Of a DNA stretch of 64,000 nt, positions 21,192 to 29,295 are shown piece by piece. Numbering within the stretch: position 1 is the first letter of the stretch; each line of letters starts with the position of its first letter. The stretch comes from Cellulophaga lytica DSM 7489 (lineage in GTDB: Bacteria; Bacteroidota; Bacteroidia; Flavobacteriales; Flavobacteriaceae). The position numbers were made by a program, and so were the translations under genes. The notes beneath the pieces are model-generated. The model searched no databases and was not told the DNA's origin. It saw only the letters and a list, made by a program, of their open reading frames with translations. The DNA lies in assembly GCF_000190595.1 (NCBI RefSeq), contig NC_015167.1:322501-386500 (forward strand), read 5' to 3'.

Positions 21192-21668
21192 GTGTCTTTA
21201 ATAGACCAAAGAAAAATTAATTTTAAATTAGAAGCTAATGAAATGCTTCAACGTGATGAATTGAAATCTGTTTTAGGTGGACACTCTGACTGTTCTAATA
21301 ATGGTATTGGTTTTATTGGAGGCGGAATACTAAAGTATTTTAGTATTTACAATAGCCAGAATAAGCTAATACTAGAACAATTTAGAGATAAAGTAAAGAT
21401 AGCGTCTGAATTAATCACTGATGGCTTTAAAATTATAAAAAGAGGTAAAAAAGCATTTGTTAGCACCACTTTTACCAATAAAACTAATACCTCAGAAGTT
21501 TCTTTAAACAATCAAATATTAGAAATTAATAACACTCTTATTAAAGATTTAAGCAACACAGAAATAGAGCAACTAAAAACAAAACTAGGAAATTTTATTA
21601 GTTACAAACTAAAAAGGAAAAAGAACATATTTTTTATAAAAACTAAGGTTAAAAATTTTCTAGAATAA
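21192..21668 (+). CDS. GG-leader peptide fused to an aspartyl-protease/PDZ tail
   Basis: A 158-residue product from a GTG start. Residues 11-30 (FKLEANEMLQRDELKSVLGG) look like a Bacteroidota GG-type natural-product leader ending in Gly-Gly, followed by HSDCSNN. From about residue 37, GFIGGGILKYFSIYNSQNKLILE matches the last strand region of retropepsin-like aspartyl proteases. FKIIKRGKKAFVSTTF and LNNQILEINNTLIKDLSNTEIEQLK then match their C-terminal PDZ-like domain. The catalytic DTG half is absent. This could be an in-frame deletion remnant of a leader gene and a protease gene, or a genuine odd precursor. It follows the TlpA-like gene and converges on serA across a shared terminator. Confidence 0.65.
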   Translation: MSLIDQRKINFKLEANEMLQRDELKSVLGGHSDCSNNGIGFIGGGILKYFSIYNSQNKLILEQFRDKVKIASELITDGFKIIKRGKKAFVSTTFTNKTNTSEVSLNNQILEINNTLIKDLSNTEIEQLKTKLGNFISYKLKRKKNIFFIKTKVKNFLE

Positions 21669-21678
21669 TATGTAATAA

Positions 21679-21710
21679 AAAAGACCGCACTTTTAAGTAC
21701 AGTCCTTTTA
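21679..21710. terminator. Bidirectional terminator between GG-leader gene and serA
   Basis: AAAAGACcGcACTT / AAGTaCaGTCcTTTT forms a hairpin with mismatches and flanking A and T runs, between two convergent genes. Confidence 0.7.
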
Positions 21711-21732
21711 TTTACTTATAACATATATACTA

Positions 21733-23625
21733 CTAATAAAGCACTCTAAACTTAATAGTGTTTTCAACTTTTTTTAGAGCTTTAATAACTTCCTTGTTGT
21801 ATTTTTTATCTAAGTCTGTAATTACATACCCAACCTCACTGTCTGTAGATAAATACTGACCGTTAATATTCATTTCATATTCTGCTAAAACCTTATTTAT
21901 TTTAGCCATAATACCTGGTACGTTTTTATGTATATGTAAAAAACGGTGTGCATTTGTTTGTCTAGGTAATCGTATACTTGGGAAATTTACAGCATCTACT
22001 GTATTACCAGAGTTTATATATTCCATAATTTTATTAGGTACAAAATCTGCAATATCTCGTTGAGCTTCTTCTGTACTACCACCAACATGCGGTGTTAATA
22101 TTACGTTTTCTAAACCTTGTAGCTCTGTAAAAAACTCACCGTTACTACGCGGCTCTTCTGGATAAACATCTACAGCAGCACCTCCAATTTTTCCGCTTTT
22201 TAATGCAGCTACTAATGCTTGTATATCTACTACAAAACCACGAGATAAATTAATAAGCATAGCACCATTTTTCATCTGCTTAATTTCACGCTCACCAATA
22301 AAATTCTTGTTTGCTTTATTATCATCAATATGTAATGTAACCACATCAGAAACATTTAGTAAATTTTCTAAAGTACTACATTTTGTAGCGTTACCAAGTG
22401 CTAATTGATCATTAACATCATAATAATATACACGCATACCAATTGCTTCTGCTAGTACAGATAATTGCTTACCTATATTACCATAACCAACAATACCTAG
22501 GTTTTTACCACGTACTTCTCTAGAGTTAACTGCTGTTTTATTCCATTGTCCACTGTGAATTTCCTGACTTCTTGGAAACACATTACGCATTAAGGTAATA
22601 ATTTCTCCTATTGCCAATTCTACAACAGAGCGTGTATTACTATAAGGTGCATTAAACACAACTACACCTCTTTTTTTAGCACTCTCTAAGTCTATTTGCG
22701 TAGTACCAATACAAAATGCACCAACTACCAAAAGTTTATCTGCTGCCTCTAATACTTTTTTGGTTACTTGTGTTTTAGAACGAATACCTAAAACGTGTAC
22801 TCCTTTTAATTTTTCTATTAATTCTTCTTCTGGTAGACTGTGTTTTACAAGTTCTACAGAAAAACCGTCTTCAGATAAATTATGAAATGCTGCCGGATGC
22901 ACATTTTCTAGCAACAATATTTTAATTCTGTTTTTTGGATATGATATTTTCCTTGGCAAATCATTTACAAACAAAAATTCATCCATATTTGGCGTAACGT
23001 GGTCTGCATTTGTTGTGGCCTTATCTCTACTCACATTTTCTGTGTAAGCAAAAAACTTATCTGCAATACCTGCTTCACGCATTACATAATCACTATACCC
23101 ATCTCCTATTACTTGTACCTCACCATCTAAATCTAAATTTTTAAGGCATTCAATTTTTCCGTTGTGAGATGCCAATACATTAGCTTCATCAAAACCAATT
23201 ATATTACCATCCTCATCAAACTTAAACGTGTTTGCATATACCTTACTAGATGGTATGTTGTATTCTTCAACAATAGGATCTATAAACTCTTTAAATCCGC
23301 AAGAAATTACATAAATATCATCAGAATAATTATGAAAAAACTCTTTATTAGTTTCTATAGACTTAGATATTTTATCTCTAAGTTCTGCTACCAATTGCGT
23401 TAAATGGCTTTTATGTGCATTAAGCAGTTTTATGCGTTTTTCTAAGGACTCTGTAAAGGAAATATCCCCATCTATACCTAGATTGGTGATTTCTTGTATT
23501 TCTTTAATAATTTCATCTTTGTTAGCATTACCTTGTAATGTAATTTCTGCTAAAACATCTAATGCTTCAACTCTGGTTAAAGTACTATCAAAATCAAAAA
23601 CATATTTTCTCCCTTGGTCTACCAT
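21733..23625 (-). CDS. serA: Bifunctional phosphoserine phosphatase-like / phosphoglycerate dehydrogenase
   Basis: A 630-residue fusion. Residues ~5-215 form a HAD phosphatase like SerB: DFDSTLT (nucleophile Asp11, Asp13), VISCGF (~108), GKIECLK (Lys) and GDGYSDYVM (~173). Residues ~235-550 form D-3-phosphoglycerate dehydrogenase: Rossmann GIVGYGNIGKQL (~378), NLSRGFVVD (Arg), PEEPR (Glu) and ILTPHVGGSTEEAQ (His). An ACT domain closes the protein (VPGIMAKINKVLAEYEMNI, ~575-630), suggesting serine feedback control. The two halves would supply steps 1 and 3 of serine synthesis; the transaminase serC is not in this window. The reading frame is continuous through the join. Confidence 0.9.
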   Translation of the reverse strand: MVDQGRKYVFDFDSTLTRVEALDVLAEITLQGNANKDEIIKEIQEITNLGIDGDISFTESLEKRIKLLNAHKSHLTQLVAELRDKISKSIETNKEFFHNYSDDIYVISCGFKEFIDPIVEEYNIPSSKVYANTFKFDEDGNIIGFDEANVLASHNGKIECLKNLDLDGEVQVIGDGYSDYVMREAGIADKFFAYTENVSRDKATTNADHVTPNMDEFLFVNDLPRKISYPKNRIKILLLENVHPAAFHNLSEDGFSVELVKHSLPEEELIEKLKGVHVLGIRSKTQVTKKVLEAADKLLVVGAFCIGTTQIDLESAKKRGVVVFNAPYSNTRSVVELAIGEIITLMRNVFPRSQEIHSGQWNKTAVNSREVRGKNLGIVGYGNIGKQLSVLAEAIGMRVYYYDVNDQLALGNATKCSTLENLLNVSDVVTLHIDDNKANKNFIGEREIKQMKNGAMLINLSRGFVVDIQALVAALKSGKIGGAAVDVYPEEPRSNGEFFTELQGLENVILTPHVGGSTEEAQRDIADFVPNKIMEYINSGNTVDAVNFPSIRLPRQTNAHRFLHIHKNVPGIMAKINKVLAEYEMNINGQYLSTDSEVGYVITDLDKKYNKEVIKALKKVENTIKFRVLY

Positions 23626-23772
23626 TTTAAAAAAATTTAAGTAGTAAAAGTAAAAAATATTAGTGTGTATGCTGTTAAATCAAAATAAAATTAAAGCAAA
23701 AAAGGTGTATCATCACATATGCTATAAAAATTGTTTTTTAAAAGCCCTTTAATTAAGAATATGATAATAAAA

Positions 23773-24225
23773 TTAAAACCAACGACGTACTTTTTTTGTG
23801 TAAGAAGTATATTCTTTACCAAATTTTTGAGCAAGCATTTTTTCTTCTGGTTCTATTTGGTAAGCGTTCATATAAGACACAAATGCAGCAGCCAAAAGCA
23901 TATTAAAAGCATTACTTAAAAATAAGCCCCAAGCAATTAATAGTAAAAGCATTGCTAAGTACATTGGATTTCTAGTAAACTTGTAAATACCTGTGGTTAC
24001 TAAAGCATTTGTTTTTTCTATGTTCTTAGGATCTACAGTGGTTTTAGCCTTAAAAAATTTATAGGTAGATGTTGTTAAAATTAAAAACATAGCAACTAAC
24101 AATCCTTTTAATAACATTGTTCTACCAAAAAAATCAAATATACCAAAGGGTAAAAACCTTGCTAAAACATACATTAACAAACCAAATATAAAAACTACTA
24201 CTACTGGCGGGAACTTTAAAGTCAT
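23773..24225 (-). CDS. Isoprenylcysteine carboxyl methyltransferase-like membrane protein
   Basis: The 150-residue product has three to four hydrophobic segments and the signature GIYKFTRNPMYLAMLLLLIAWG (~residues 78-100), followed by IEPEEKMLAQKFGKEYTSYTKKVRRW at the C-terminus. This is the ICMT/phospholipid methyltransferase-like (PEMT/NnrU-type) fold, which binds SAM at the membrane face. Bacterial substrates are generally unknown. Stands alone on the minus strand, divergent from rdgB. Confidence 0.85.
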   Translation of the reverse strand: MTLKFPPVVVVFIFGLLMYVLARFLPFGIFDFFGRTMLLKGLLVAMFLILTTSTYKFFKAKTTVDPKNIEKTNALVTTGIYKFTRNPMYLAMLLLLIAWGLFLSNAFNMLLAAAFVSYMNAYQIEPEEKMLAQKFGKEYTSYTKKVRRWF

Positions 24226-24252
24226 ACTAAATATTTAAGAAAATAAAATTAC

Positions 24253-24260
24253 TACTTTTG
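24253..24260 (+). promoter_or_regulatory. Promoter -7 element of rdgB
   Basis: TACTTTTG, a TAnnTTTG match, about 60 bases upstream of the rdgB ATG at 24321. A -33 TTG at ideal spacing is not seen. Confidence 0.5.
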
Positions 24261-24320
24261 CAATTGTTTTTTTTACATTTTTAATGTAAAGTTTTATAAA
24301 AACGCTCCTAATTACAGATA

Positions 24321-24905
24321 ATGAAAATAGTATTTGCTACACACAACACTAATAAATTTAAAGAGGTAAAAGCATTAGTACCTACTACTATTACGCTTGT
24401 TTCTTTAACAGATATTGGTTGTTTTGATGATATTCCAGAAACCGCAGACACCATAGAAGGTAATGCTATACAAAAAGCTAGCTATGTTACAGAAAAATAC
24501 AACTTACCTTGTTTTTCTGATGACACAGGCCTTTTAGTAAATGCTCTAAACGGAGAACCTGGTATTTATGCTGCACGCTACGCTGGTGAACAAAAAAGTG
24601 CAGAAGATAATATGGCTAAACTTTTACATAAGTTAGGAGACAACCCAAACAGAGAAGCACATTTTAAAACAGTTATTGCTCTACACATTAACGGAGAGCA
24701 ACATATTTTTACGGGTGTTGTTAATGGTGTTATTACCAAAGGTAAACAGGGTACAGATGGTTTTGGGTACGACCCAATTTTTACTCCTGAAGGTTACAGC
24801 CAAACATTTGCACAATTACCATTAAATACAAAAAATAAAATTAGTCACAGAGCAAAAGCTACACAACAGTTAATTTCTTTTTTAAAACAATACAACAATG
24901 GCTAA
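24321..24905 (+). CDS. rdgB: Non-canonical purine NTP pyrophosphatase RdgB/HAM1
   Basis: The 194-residue house-cleaning enzyme hydrolyses dITP, ITP and XTP to monophosphates. Motifs: FATHNTNKFKEVKAL at the N-terminus, FSDDTGLLVNALNGEPGIYAARYAGE (~residues 67-92, catalytic Asp) and GTDGFGYDPIFTPEGYSQTFAQL with ISHRAKA near the end. Length is normal. Its stop overlaps the next gene by 8 bases, so the two are likely co-translated. Confidence 0.96.
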   Translation: MKIVFATHNTNKFKEVKALVPTTITLVSLTDIGCFDDIPETADTIEGNAIQKASYVTEKYNLPCFSDDTGLLVNALNGEPGIYAARYAGEQKSAEDNMAKLLHKLGDNPNREAHFKTVIALHINGEQHIFTGVVNGVITKGKQGTDGFGYDPIFTPEGYSQTFAQLPLNTKNKISHRAKATQQLISFLKQYNNG

Positions 24906-25527
24906 GCAAACAGTAGAGGTTTCTGTAGCATCTGAACGTGCCGAAGCATATGGTGGTGTACTTATTGCATTTTTTGCCGCACTTATGGCTATTTCTCAGT
25001 TAGTTAACGGAGAATTAGAGGAAGAAATGATGATTGCACACAATAAATTGGTCAATTATTCGAGTTGGTATCAGTCTAAAAGCATAAAAGAGAGTTTAAA
25101 AGAAAGTGAGTTAGACAATCTTGAAGCACTACTTTATACAAATGCTATAGCTGAAGAAAAAAGAGATTTTGTTTACACTAAAATTGAAAAAACAAAAGCT
25201 AAAATAGAAAAGTACAAAGCAGAAAAGCATGAAATTTTAGTTGGCTCTAAAAACATTGATAAAAAAGATTGGGTACAAGATTTAGATGGCCAAATGGGTG
25301 TAATAACTGGCATTAACGAGTGGAAAGTGCTTGCCCGTAAATATGATATTGCTACACGTAAGTTTGATTTTGGCGTACTTTTTTTTCAAATTAGTATAGT
25401 TTTAGGTGCTGTTTGTATTATTATTTACGACAATCCTAAGCTACAAAAATCATTAGTTGCATTAATGATAATTTTTGGTGTTATTGGTGTTATTATGTCT
25501 GTATATGGTTATAGTCTTGCGCCTTAA
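24898..25527 (+). CDS. DUF4337 family membrane protein
   Basis: The 209-residue product has a hydrophobic segment near residues 17-37 (AYGGVLIAFFAALMAISQLV), a charged helical middle likely to be coiled coil (~50-125), and two C-terminal membrane segments (~160-205). The layout fits DUF4337, proteins of unknown function in the inner membrane. It overlaps the end of rdgB by 8 bases, but a functional link to nucleotide sanitation is not established. Confidence 0.75.
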   Translation: MAKQTVEVSVASERAEAYGGVLIAFFAALMAISQLVNGELEEEMMIAHNKLVNYSSWYQSKSIKESLKESELDNLEALLYTNAIAEEKRDFVYTKIEKTKAKIEKYKAEKHEILVGSKNIDKKDWVQDLDGQMGVITGINEWKVLARKYDIATRKFDFGVLFFQISIVLGAVCIIIYDNPKLQKSLVALMIIFGVIGVIMSVYGYSLAP

Positions 25528-25572
25528 AAACAAGTATTACCTATGTTGTATGGTTATTCAAAATATTTAGAG

Positions 25573-25580
25573 TACTTTTG
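25573..25580 (+). promoter_or_regulatory. Promoter -7 element of the DEAD-box helicase gene
   Basis: TACTTTTG, 103 bases before the ATG at 25683. The resulting leader of about 100 bases is unusually long for this window and might hold regulatory structure, as is common for RNA helicase genes. Confidence 0.55.
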
Positions 25581-25682
25581 CACTTTATTAAAAACGCCGC
25601 TGGTATAGCATGTGTTACTCTGAGTTATAATATGATAAACGCTCTATGTAACATACATATTTGCGATTAAGAATAACATATT

Positions 25683-27491
25683 ATGACAAAATTTGAAGCA
25701 TTAGGGCTAGACAAGTCCCTACTTGATGCTATTGTAGATCTTGGGTTTGAATCACCTTCAGAAGTACAAGAAAAAGCAATTCCAATCCTTTTAAATGAAG
25801 ACACAGACCTAGTTGCATTAGCGCAAACAGGTACTGGTAAAACTGCAGCTTTTGGTTTTCCGTTAATTCAGAAAATTGATTCTAGCAGCAGAACTACTCA
25901 AGGATTAATACTTTCACCAACACGTGAACTTTGTTTACAAATTACAAACGAGCTTAAAGCGTATTCTAAATACGAAAAAGGACTTAACGTAGTTGCAATT
26001 TACGGTGGTGCTAGTATTACAGACCAAGCAAACCAAATTAGAAGAGGAGCACAAATAGTTGTTGCTACTCCTGGTAGAATAAAAGATATGATTAGCCGTG
26101 GTATGGTTAACATTTCTAAATTAGATTACTGCGTATTGGATGAAGCAGATGAAATGTTAAATATGGGCTTCTATGAAGACATTAAAGACATTTTATCTAA
26201 CACTCCAGATGAAAAATTTACTTGGTTATTCTCTGCAACTATGCCAAGAGAAGTATCTACCATTGCTAAAAAATTCATGCACAACCCACAAGAAATTACT
26301 GTGGGATCTAAAAACGCTGGTGCAACTACAGTACAACATGAGTATTATGTTGTTGGTGGTAGAGATAGATACCCTGCATTAAAAAGATTAGCAGATACTA
26401 ACCCTGATATTTTCTCTGTTGTTTTTTGTAGAACAAAAAGAGATACACAAAGGGTTGCCGAAAAATTAATTGAAGACGGTTACAATGCTGGTGCTTTACA
26501 CGGAGATTTAAGTCAAAACCAAAGAGATTTGGTAATGAACGCCTTCCGTAAAAAACAAATACAAATGCTTGTTGCAACAGATGTTGCTGCACGTGGTATA
26601 GATGTAGATGATATTACGCACGTAATAAACTACCAATTACCTGATGAAATAGAAACATACACACACCGTAGTGGACGTACTGGTAGAGCTGGTAAATCTG
26701 GTGTATCTATGGTTATTGTAACTCGTAGTGAGTTACGTAAAATAAAAGCCTTAGAGAGAAAGCTACAAACTGAATTTTTATCAAAAAAGATTCCAACCGG
26801 AATGGAAATTTGTGAAATTCAATTGCACCATTTAGCCAATAAAATTAAAGATACAGAGATTAATGATGAAGTAGAAAGCTACTTACCTGCTATTAATGAA
26901 ATATTAGAAGGTGTAGATAAAGAAGATCTTATTAAAAAGATTGTATCTGTAGAGTTTACTCGTTTCTTTGATTACTACAACAAAACTAGAGACTTAAATG
27001 GCTCTGACCGTGGAGAAAGAGGAGATCGTGAGGAGCGTGGTAAAAACAAAGCAGAAATACCTACAAGTGGTTCTGTACGTTACTTTATTAATGTTGGTGA
27101 GCGTGATGATTACGATTGGATGACATTAAAAGATTTCTTAAGAAATACTGTTGGTCTTGGTAAAGAAGATGTTTTTAAAGTAGACGTAAAAGAGAGTTTC
27201 TCTTTCTTTAACACAGATGCAGAACATTCTGAAAAAGTATTAAGTACTTTTACTGAATTTAAGGTAGATGGCAGATTTGTTAATGTTGAAATCTCTAACA
27301 ATCCTGGAGGCGGTGGTGGCCGTGGAAGAGGCGGTAGAGGTCGCGGAGACAGAGGCCGTTCTTCTTCTTCTCGTGGAGGAAGAGATAACAGAAGTGGCGG
27401 AGACAGAGGTCGTTCTCGTAACAGAGACAACAGAGGAAGCCGCGATAGTGGTGGAAGCTACGGAAACAAAAGAAGCAAAAGAAGATACTAA
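25683..27491 (+). CDS. DEAD-box ATP-dependent RNA helicase (DeaD/CsdA type)
   Basis: The 602-residue product carries the full helicase core: Q motif region FEALGLD...GFESPSEVQEKAIP, Walker A AQTGTGKT (~residues 47-54), PTRELC, TPGR, DEAD (~154), SAT, ARGIDVDDI and HRSGRTGRAG. A DbpA-type RNA-binding domain follows (~470-545, VRYFINVGERDDYDWMTLKDFL), then a Gly/Arg-rich RGG tail of ~60 residues. It probably remodels rRNA or mRNA structure, with roles in ribosome assembly and cold adaptation. The long 5' leader and tetraloop terminator frame a single-gene transcript. Confidence 0.95.
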   Translation: MTKFEALGLDKSLLDAIVDLGFESPSEVQEKAIPILLNEDTDLVALAQTGTGKTAAFGFPLIQKIDSSSRTTQGLILSPTRELCLQITNELKAYSKYEKGLNVVAIYGGASITDQANQIRRGAQIVVATPGRIKDMISRGMVNISKLDYCVLDEADEMLNMGFYEDIKDILSNTPDEKFTWLFSATMPREVSTIAKKFMHNPQEITVGSKNAGATTVQHEYYVVGGRDRYPALKRLADTNPDIFSVVFCRTKRDTQRVAEKLIEDGYNAGALHGDLSQNQRDLVMNAFRKKQIQMLVATDVAARGIDVDDITHVINYQLPDEIETYTHRSGRTGRAGKSGVSMVIVTRSELRKIKALERKLQTEFLSKKIPTGMEICEIQLHHLANKIKDTEINDEVESYLPAINEILEGVDKEDLIKKIVSVEFTRFFDYYNKTRDLNGSDRGERGDREERGKNKAEIPTSGSVRYFINVGERDDYDWMTLKDFLRNTVGLGKEDVFKVDVKESFSFFNTDAEHSEKVLSTFTEFKVDGRFVNVEISNNPGGGGGRGRGGRGRGDRGRSSSSRGGRDNRSGGDRGRSRNRDNRGSRDSGGSYGNKRSKRRY

Positions 27492-27513
27492 GCTTTTAAG
27501 TTAATAGAATATT

Positions 27514-27541
27514 AAAAATACGCTTCGGCGTATTTTTTTTT
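27514..27541 (+). terminator. Terminator of the DEAD-box helicase gene
   Basis: AAAATACGC-TTCG-GCGTATTTT followed by a T run: an extra-stable C(UUCG)G tetraloop hairpin 25 bases after the stop codon. Confidence 0.93.
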
Positions 27542-27649
27542 GTTTATTTACCACCTCTAATCAAAAAATTAACCCATATTCCGCACCTAAAGAGATAAAC
27601 TTTAATATCTTAGAGTTTTTAGTAGAAGATAAACGACACCACTTTTTTT

Positions 27650-28429
27650 ATGAATAAATACATCCTACTTGTTTTTAGCTTAATTACATTCTGTGGATTT
27701 TCACAGGATAAAAAAACAAAAGAAAAAGAAAATGAGTTTACTGCAACCATTATAAATGCACAAACTGATGAACCTATGCCTAGCGTACACATTGTAAACC
27801 TTAACCAAGTAAAAGGTACAATTACAGATCAAGAAGGTAAGTTTACAATACCTGCAGTTGCCAACGATACACTTTACCTAACATACCTTGGTTTTAAATC
27901 TCAAAAAATTAAGATTACTAATGATATGCTTAAGTTTAAAGACACTAAAATTACCTTAACAGAACTTGCTTTTGCCCTAGAAGAAGTTGTTGTAAAACCA
28001 TACCAATTAACAGGTTTTTTAGAAATAGATGCCAAAAACGTAAGTTTAAATGACTCTTACCAGTATGCAATTTCTGGACTAAACACAGGTTATGAAGCAG
28101 GTAACAAAAACCCAAGTGCTGTTACAAAAGTACTTGGTGCAATACTAAACCCTGCAGATTTACTCCGTAATTTATTTGGTAAAAAACCTGCGCAAATGCG
28201 TAAACTTCGTCAAATAAAAGAAGATGATCGTATTAGAGATTTACTAGCCGCAAAGTTTGACAGGGAAACACTAACAGAATTACTACAACTAGAAAAAGTA
28301 GATATTGAAGACATATTAAACAACTGTAATTACTCTAAATCTTTTATACAAACAGCTAATGACTTGCAAATTTTAGATGCCATTAGCGGCTGTTATGAAG
28401 AGTACAAGGTTTTAAACAGAAAAAAATAA
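27650..28429 (+). CDS. Carboxypeptidase-like regulatory domain secreted protein
   Basis: The 259-residue product has a signal peptide (MNKYILLVFSLITFCGFSQ). A CarboxypepD_reg-like domain follows (~residues 30-115): FTATIINAQTDEPMPSVHIVNLNQVKGTITDQEGKFTIPAVANDTLYLTYLGFKSQKIKI. The C-terminal ~130 residues carry no domain I recognise, but the family (sandwich domain plus a helical tail without a barrel) is common in Flavobacteriaceae. It is probably periplasmic or outer-membrane attached. It begins a run of three small same-strand genes. Confidence 0.8.
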   Translation: MNKYILLVFSLITFCGFSQDKKTKEKENEFTATIINAQTDEPMPSVHIVNLNQVKGTITDQEGKFTIPAVANDTLYLTYLGFKSQKIKITNDMLKFKDTKITLTELAFALEEVVVKPYQLTGFLEIDAKNVSLNDSYQYAISGLNTGYEAGNKNPSAVTKVLGAILNPADLLRNLFGKKPAQMRKLRQIKEDDRIRDLLAAKFDRETLTELLQLEKVDIEDILNNCNYSKSFIQTANDLQILDAISGCYEEYKVLNRKK

Positions 28430-28475
28430 GAGTACAATTAACTACTACTTATAAATACACACCTTAACACTACCT

Positions 28476-28829
28476 ATGACTAAATTAGAATTTTTACAAA
28501 AGAATGTTTTTACAGATCTTCAAAACTTAAATACAGGATTTGATGCTGATGACAACTTTTACTTTTCTGAGCTAGATTTTGCAATGGTTTTAGAACGTAT
28601 TGAATACTTTGGTATTGGCATACACGCTATTAAACCATATATAAATGAAGAATTTGGCACTACTAAAACCAATGAAGATTACAAAAAAAAAGCAACAGAT
28701 GCTAAATGGTATAAAAGAGCTTATTTTGATTTAAAAAAAGCTACACCAAAAATGATATATAATGCAGATTATAAAGTATCAGCCAAGTTGCTAAACAAAA
28801 ATGAAAACAAAACCAACGAAGCAAACTAA
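28476..28829 (+). CDS. Conserved small protein of unknown function
   Basis: A 117-residue soluble protein, Lys- and Asn-rich, with no signal peptide or membrane segment and no motif I recognise. The central part FSELDFAMVLERIEYFGIGIHAIKPY looks structured; the C-terminus is charged and low complexity. Codon use matches its neighbours, and it sits 46 bases after the previous gene and 15 bases before the next one on the same strand, which supports it as real. Confidence 0.6.
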   Translation: MTKLEFLQKNVFTDLQNLNTGFDADDNFYFSELDFAMVLERIEYFGIGIHAIKPYINEEFGTTKTNEDYKKKATDAKWYKRAYFDLKKATPKMIYNADYKVSAKLLNKNENKTNEAN

Positions 28830-28844
28830 ATTTTATTACAAATA

Positions 28845-29222
28845 ATGGGGTTATTTAATAAAATACTTGGTAACGCAAGTGAAGTATCTGTAGAAAAATT
28901 AAATGAAAAATACGGAAGACTTCTAACAGATAATGAACAAGTAGAACTAGGATTTAAATTGTTTAGAGATACGTTTATGTTTACCAATAAGCGTTTAATA
29001 TTAATAGATGTACAAGGCCTAACTGGCAACAAAGCAGAGTACAGATCTATGCCATACAAAAGCATCTCTAGATTCTCTTTAGAAACTGCAGGTACTTTTG
29101 ATTTAGATGCCGAATTAAAAATTTGGATTTCTAGTGAAAACTTACCATCTGTAAGCAAAAAATTTAACAAAAGTATAGATGTTTACGAAGTACAAAAATA
29201 TTTGGCAAGCAAAGTAATGTAA
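28845..29222 (+). CDS. Bacterial PH-domain protein
   Basis: The 125-residue product is made up of a single pleckstrin-homology-like domain of the bPH_1 type. The core LFRDTFMFTNKRLILIDVQGLTGNKAEYRSMPYKSISRFSLETAGTFDLDAELKIW shows the characteristic TNKRLI and YKSISRF strands. These small cytoplasmic proteins form oligomers; their ligand is not known. Last of three co-directional genes and followed by a strong terminator. Confidence 0.85.
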   Translation: MGLFNKILGNASEVSVEKLNEKYGRLLTDNEQVELGFKLFRDTFMFTNKRLILIDVQGLTGNKAEYRSMPYKSISRFSLETAGTFDLDAELKIWISSENLPSVSKKFNKSIDVYEVQKYLASKVM

Positions 29223-29240
29223 CAACTTTACAGCCTATAA

Positions 29241-29276
29241 AAAAAAGCCTATATTTTAAAAATATAGGCTTTTTTT
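29241..29276. terminator. Bidirectional terminator after PH-domain gene
   Basis: AAAAAAGCCTATATTTT / AAAATATAGGCTTTTTT, 17-base perfect arms, between the convergent PH-domain gene and the sigma-54 regulator gene. Confidence 0.92.
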
Positions 29277-29295
29277 GTTTTTAGTAAACTACGTA

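Noticed and set aside
27110-27504. Proline/arginine-rich minus ORF and Val/Glu-rich + ORF
   Set aside because: Shadows of the RGG-repeat tail of the DEAD-box helicase in other frames.
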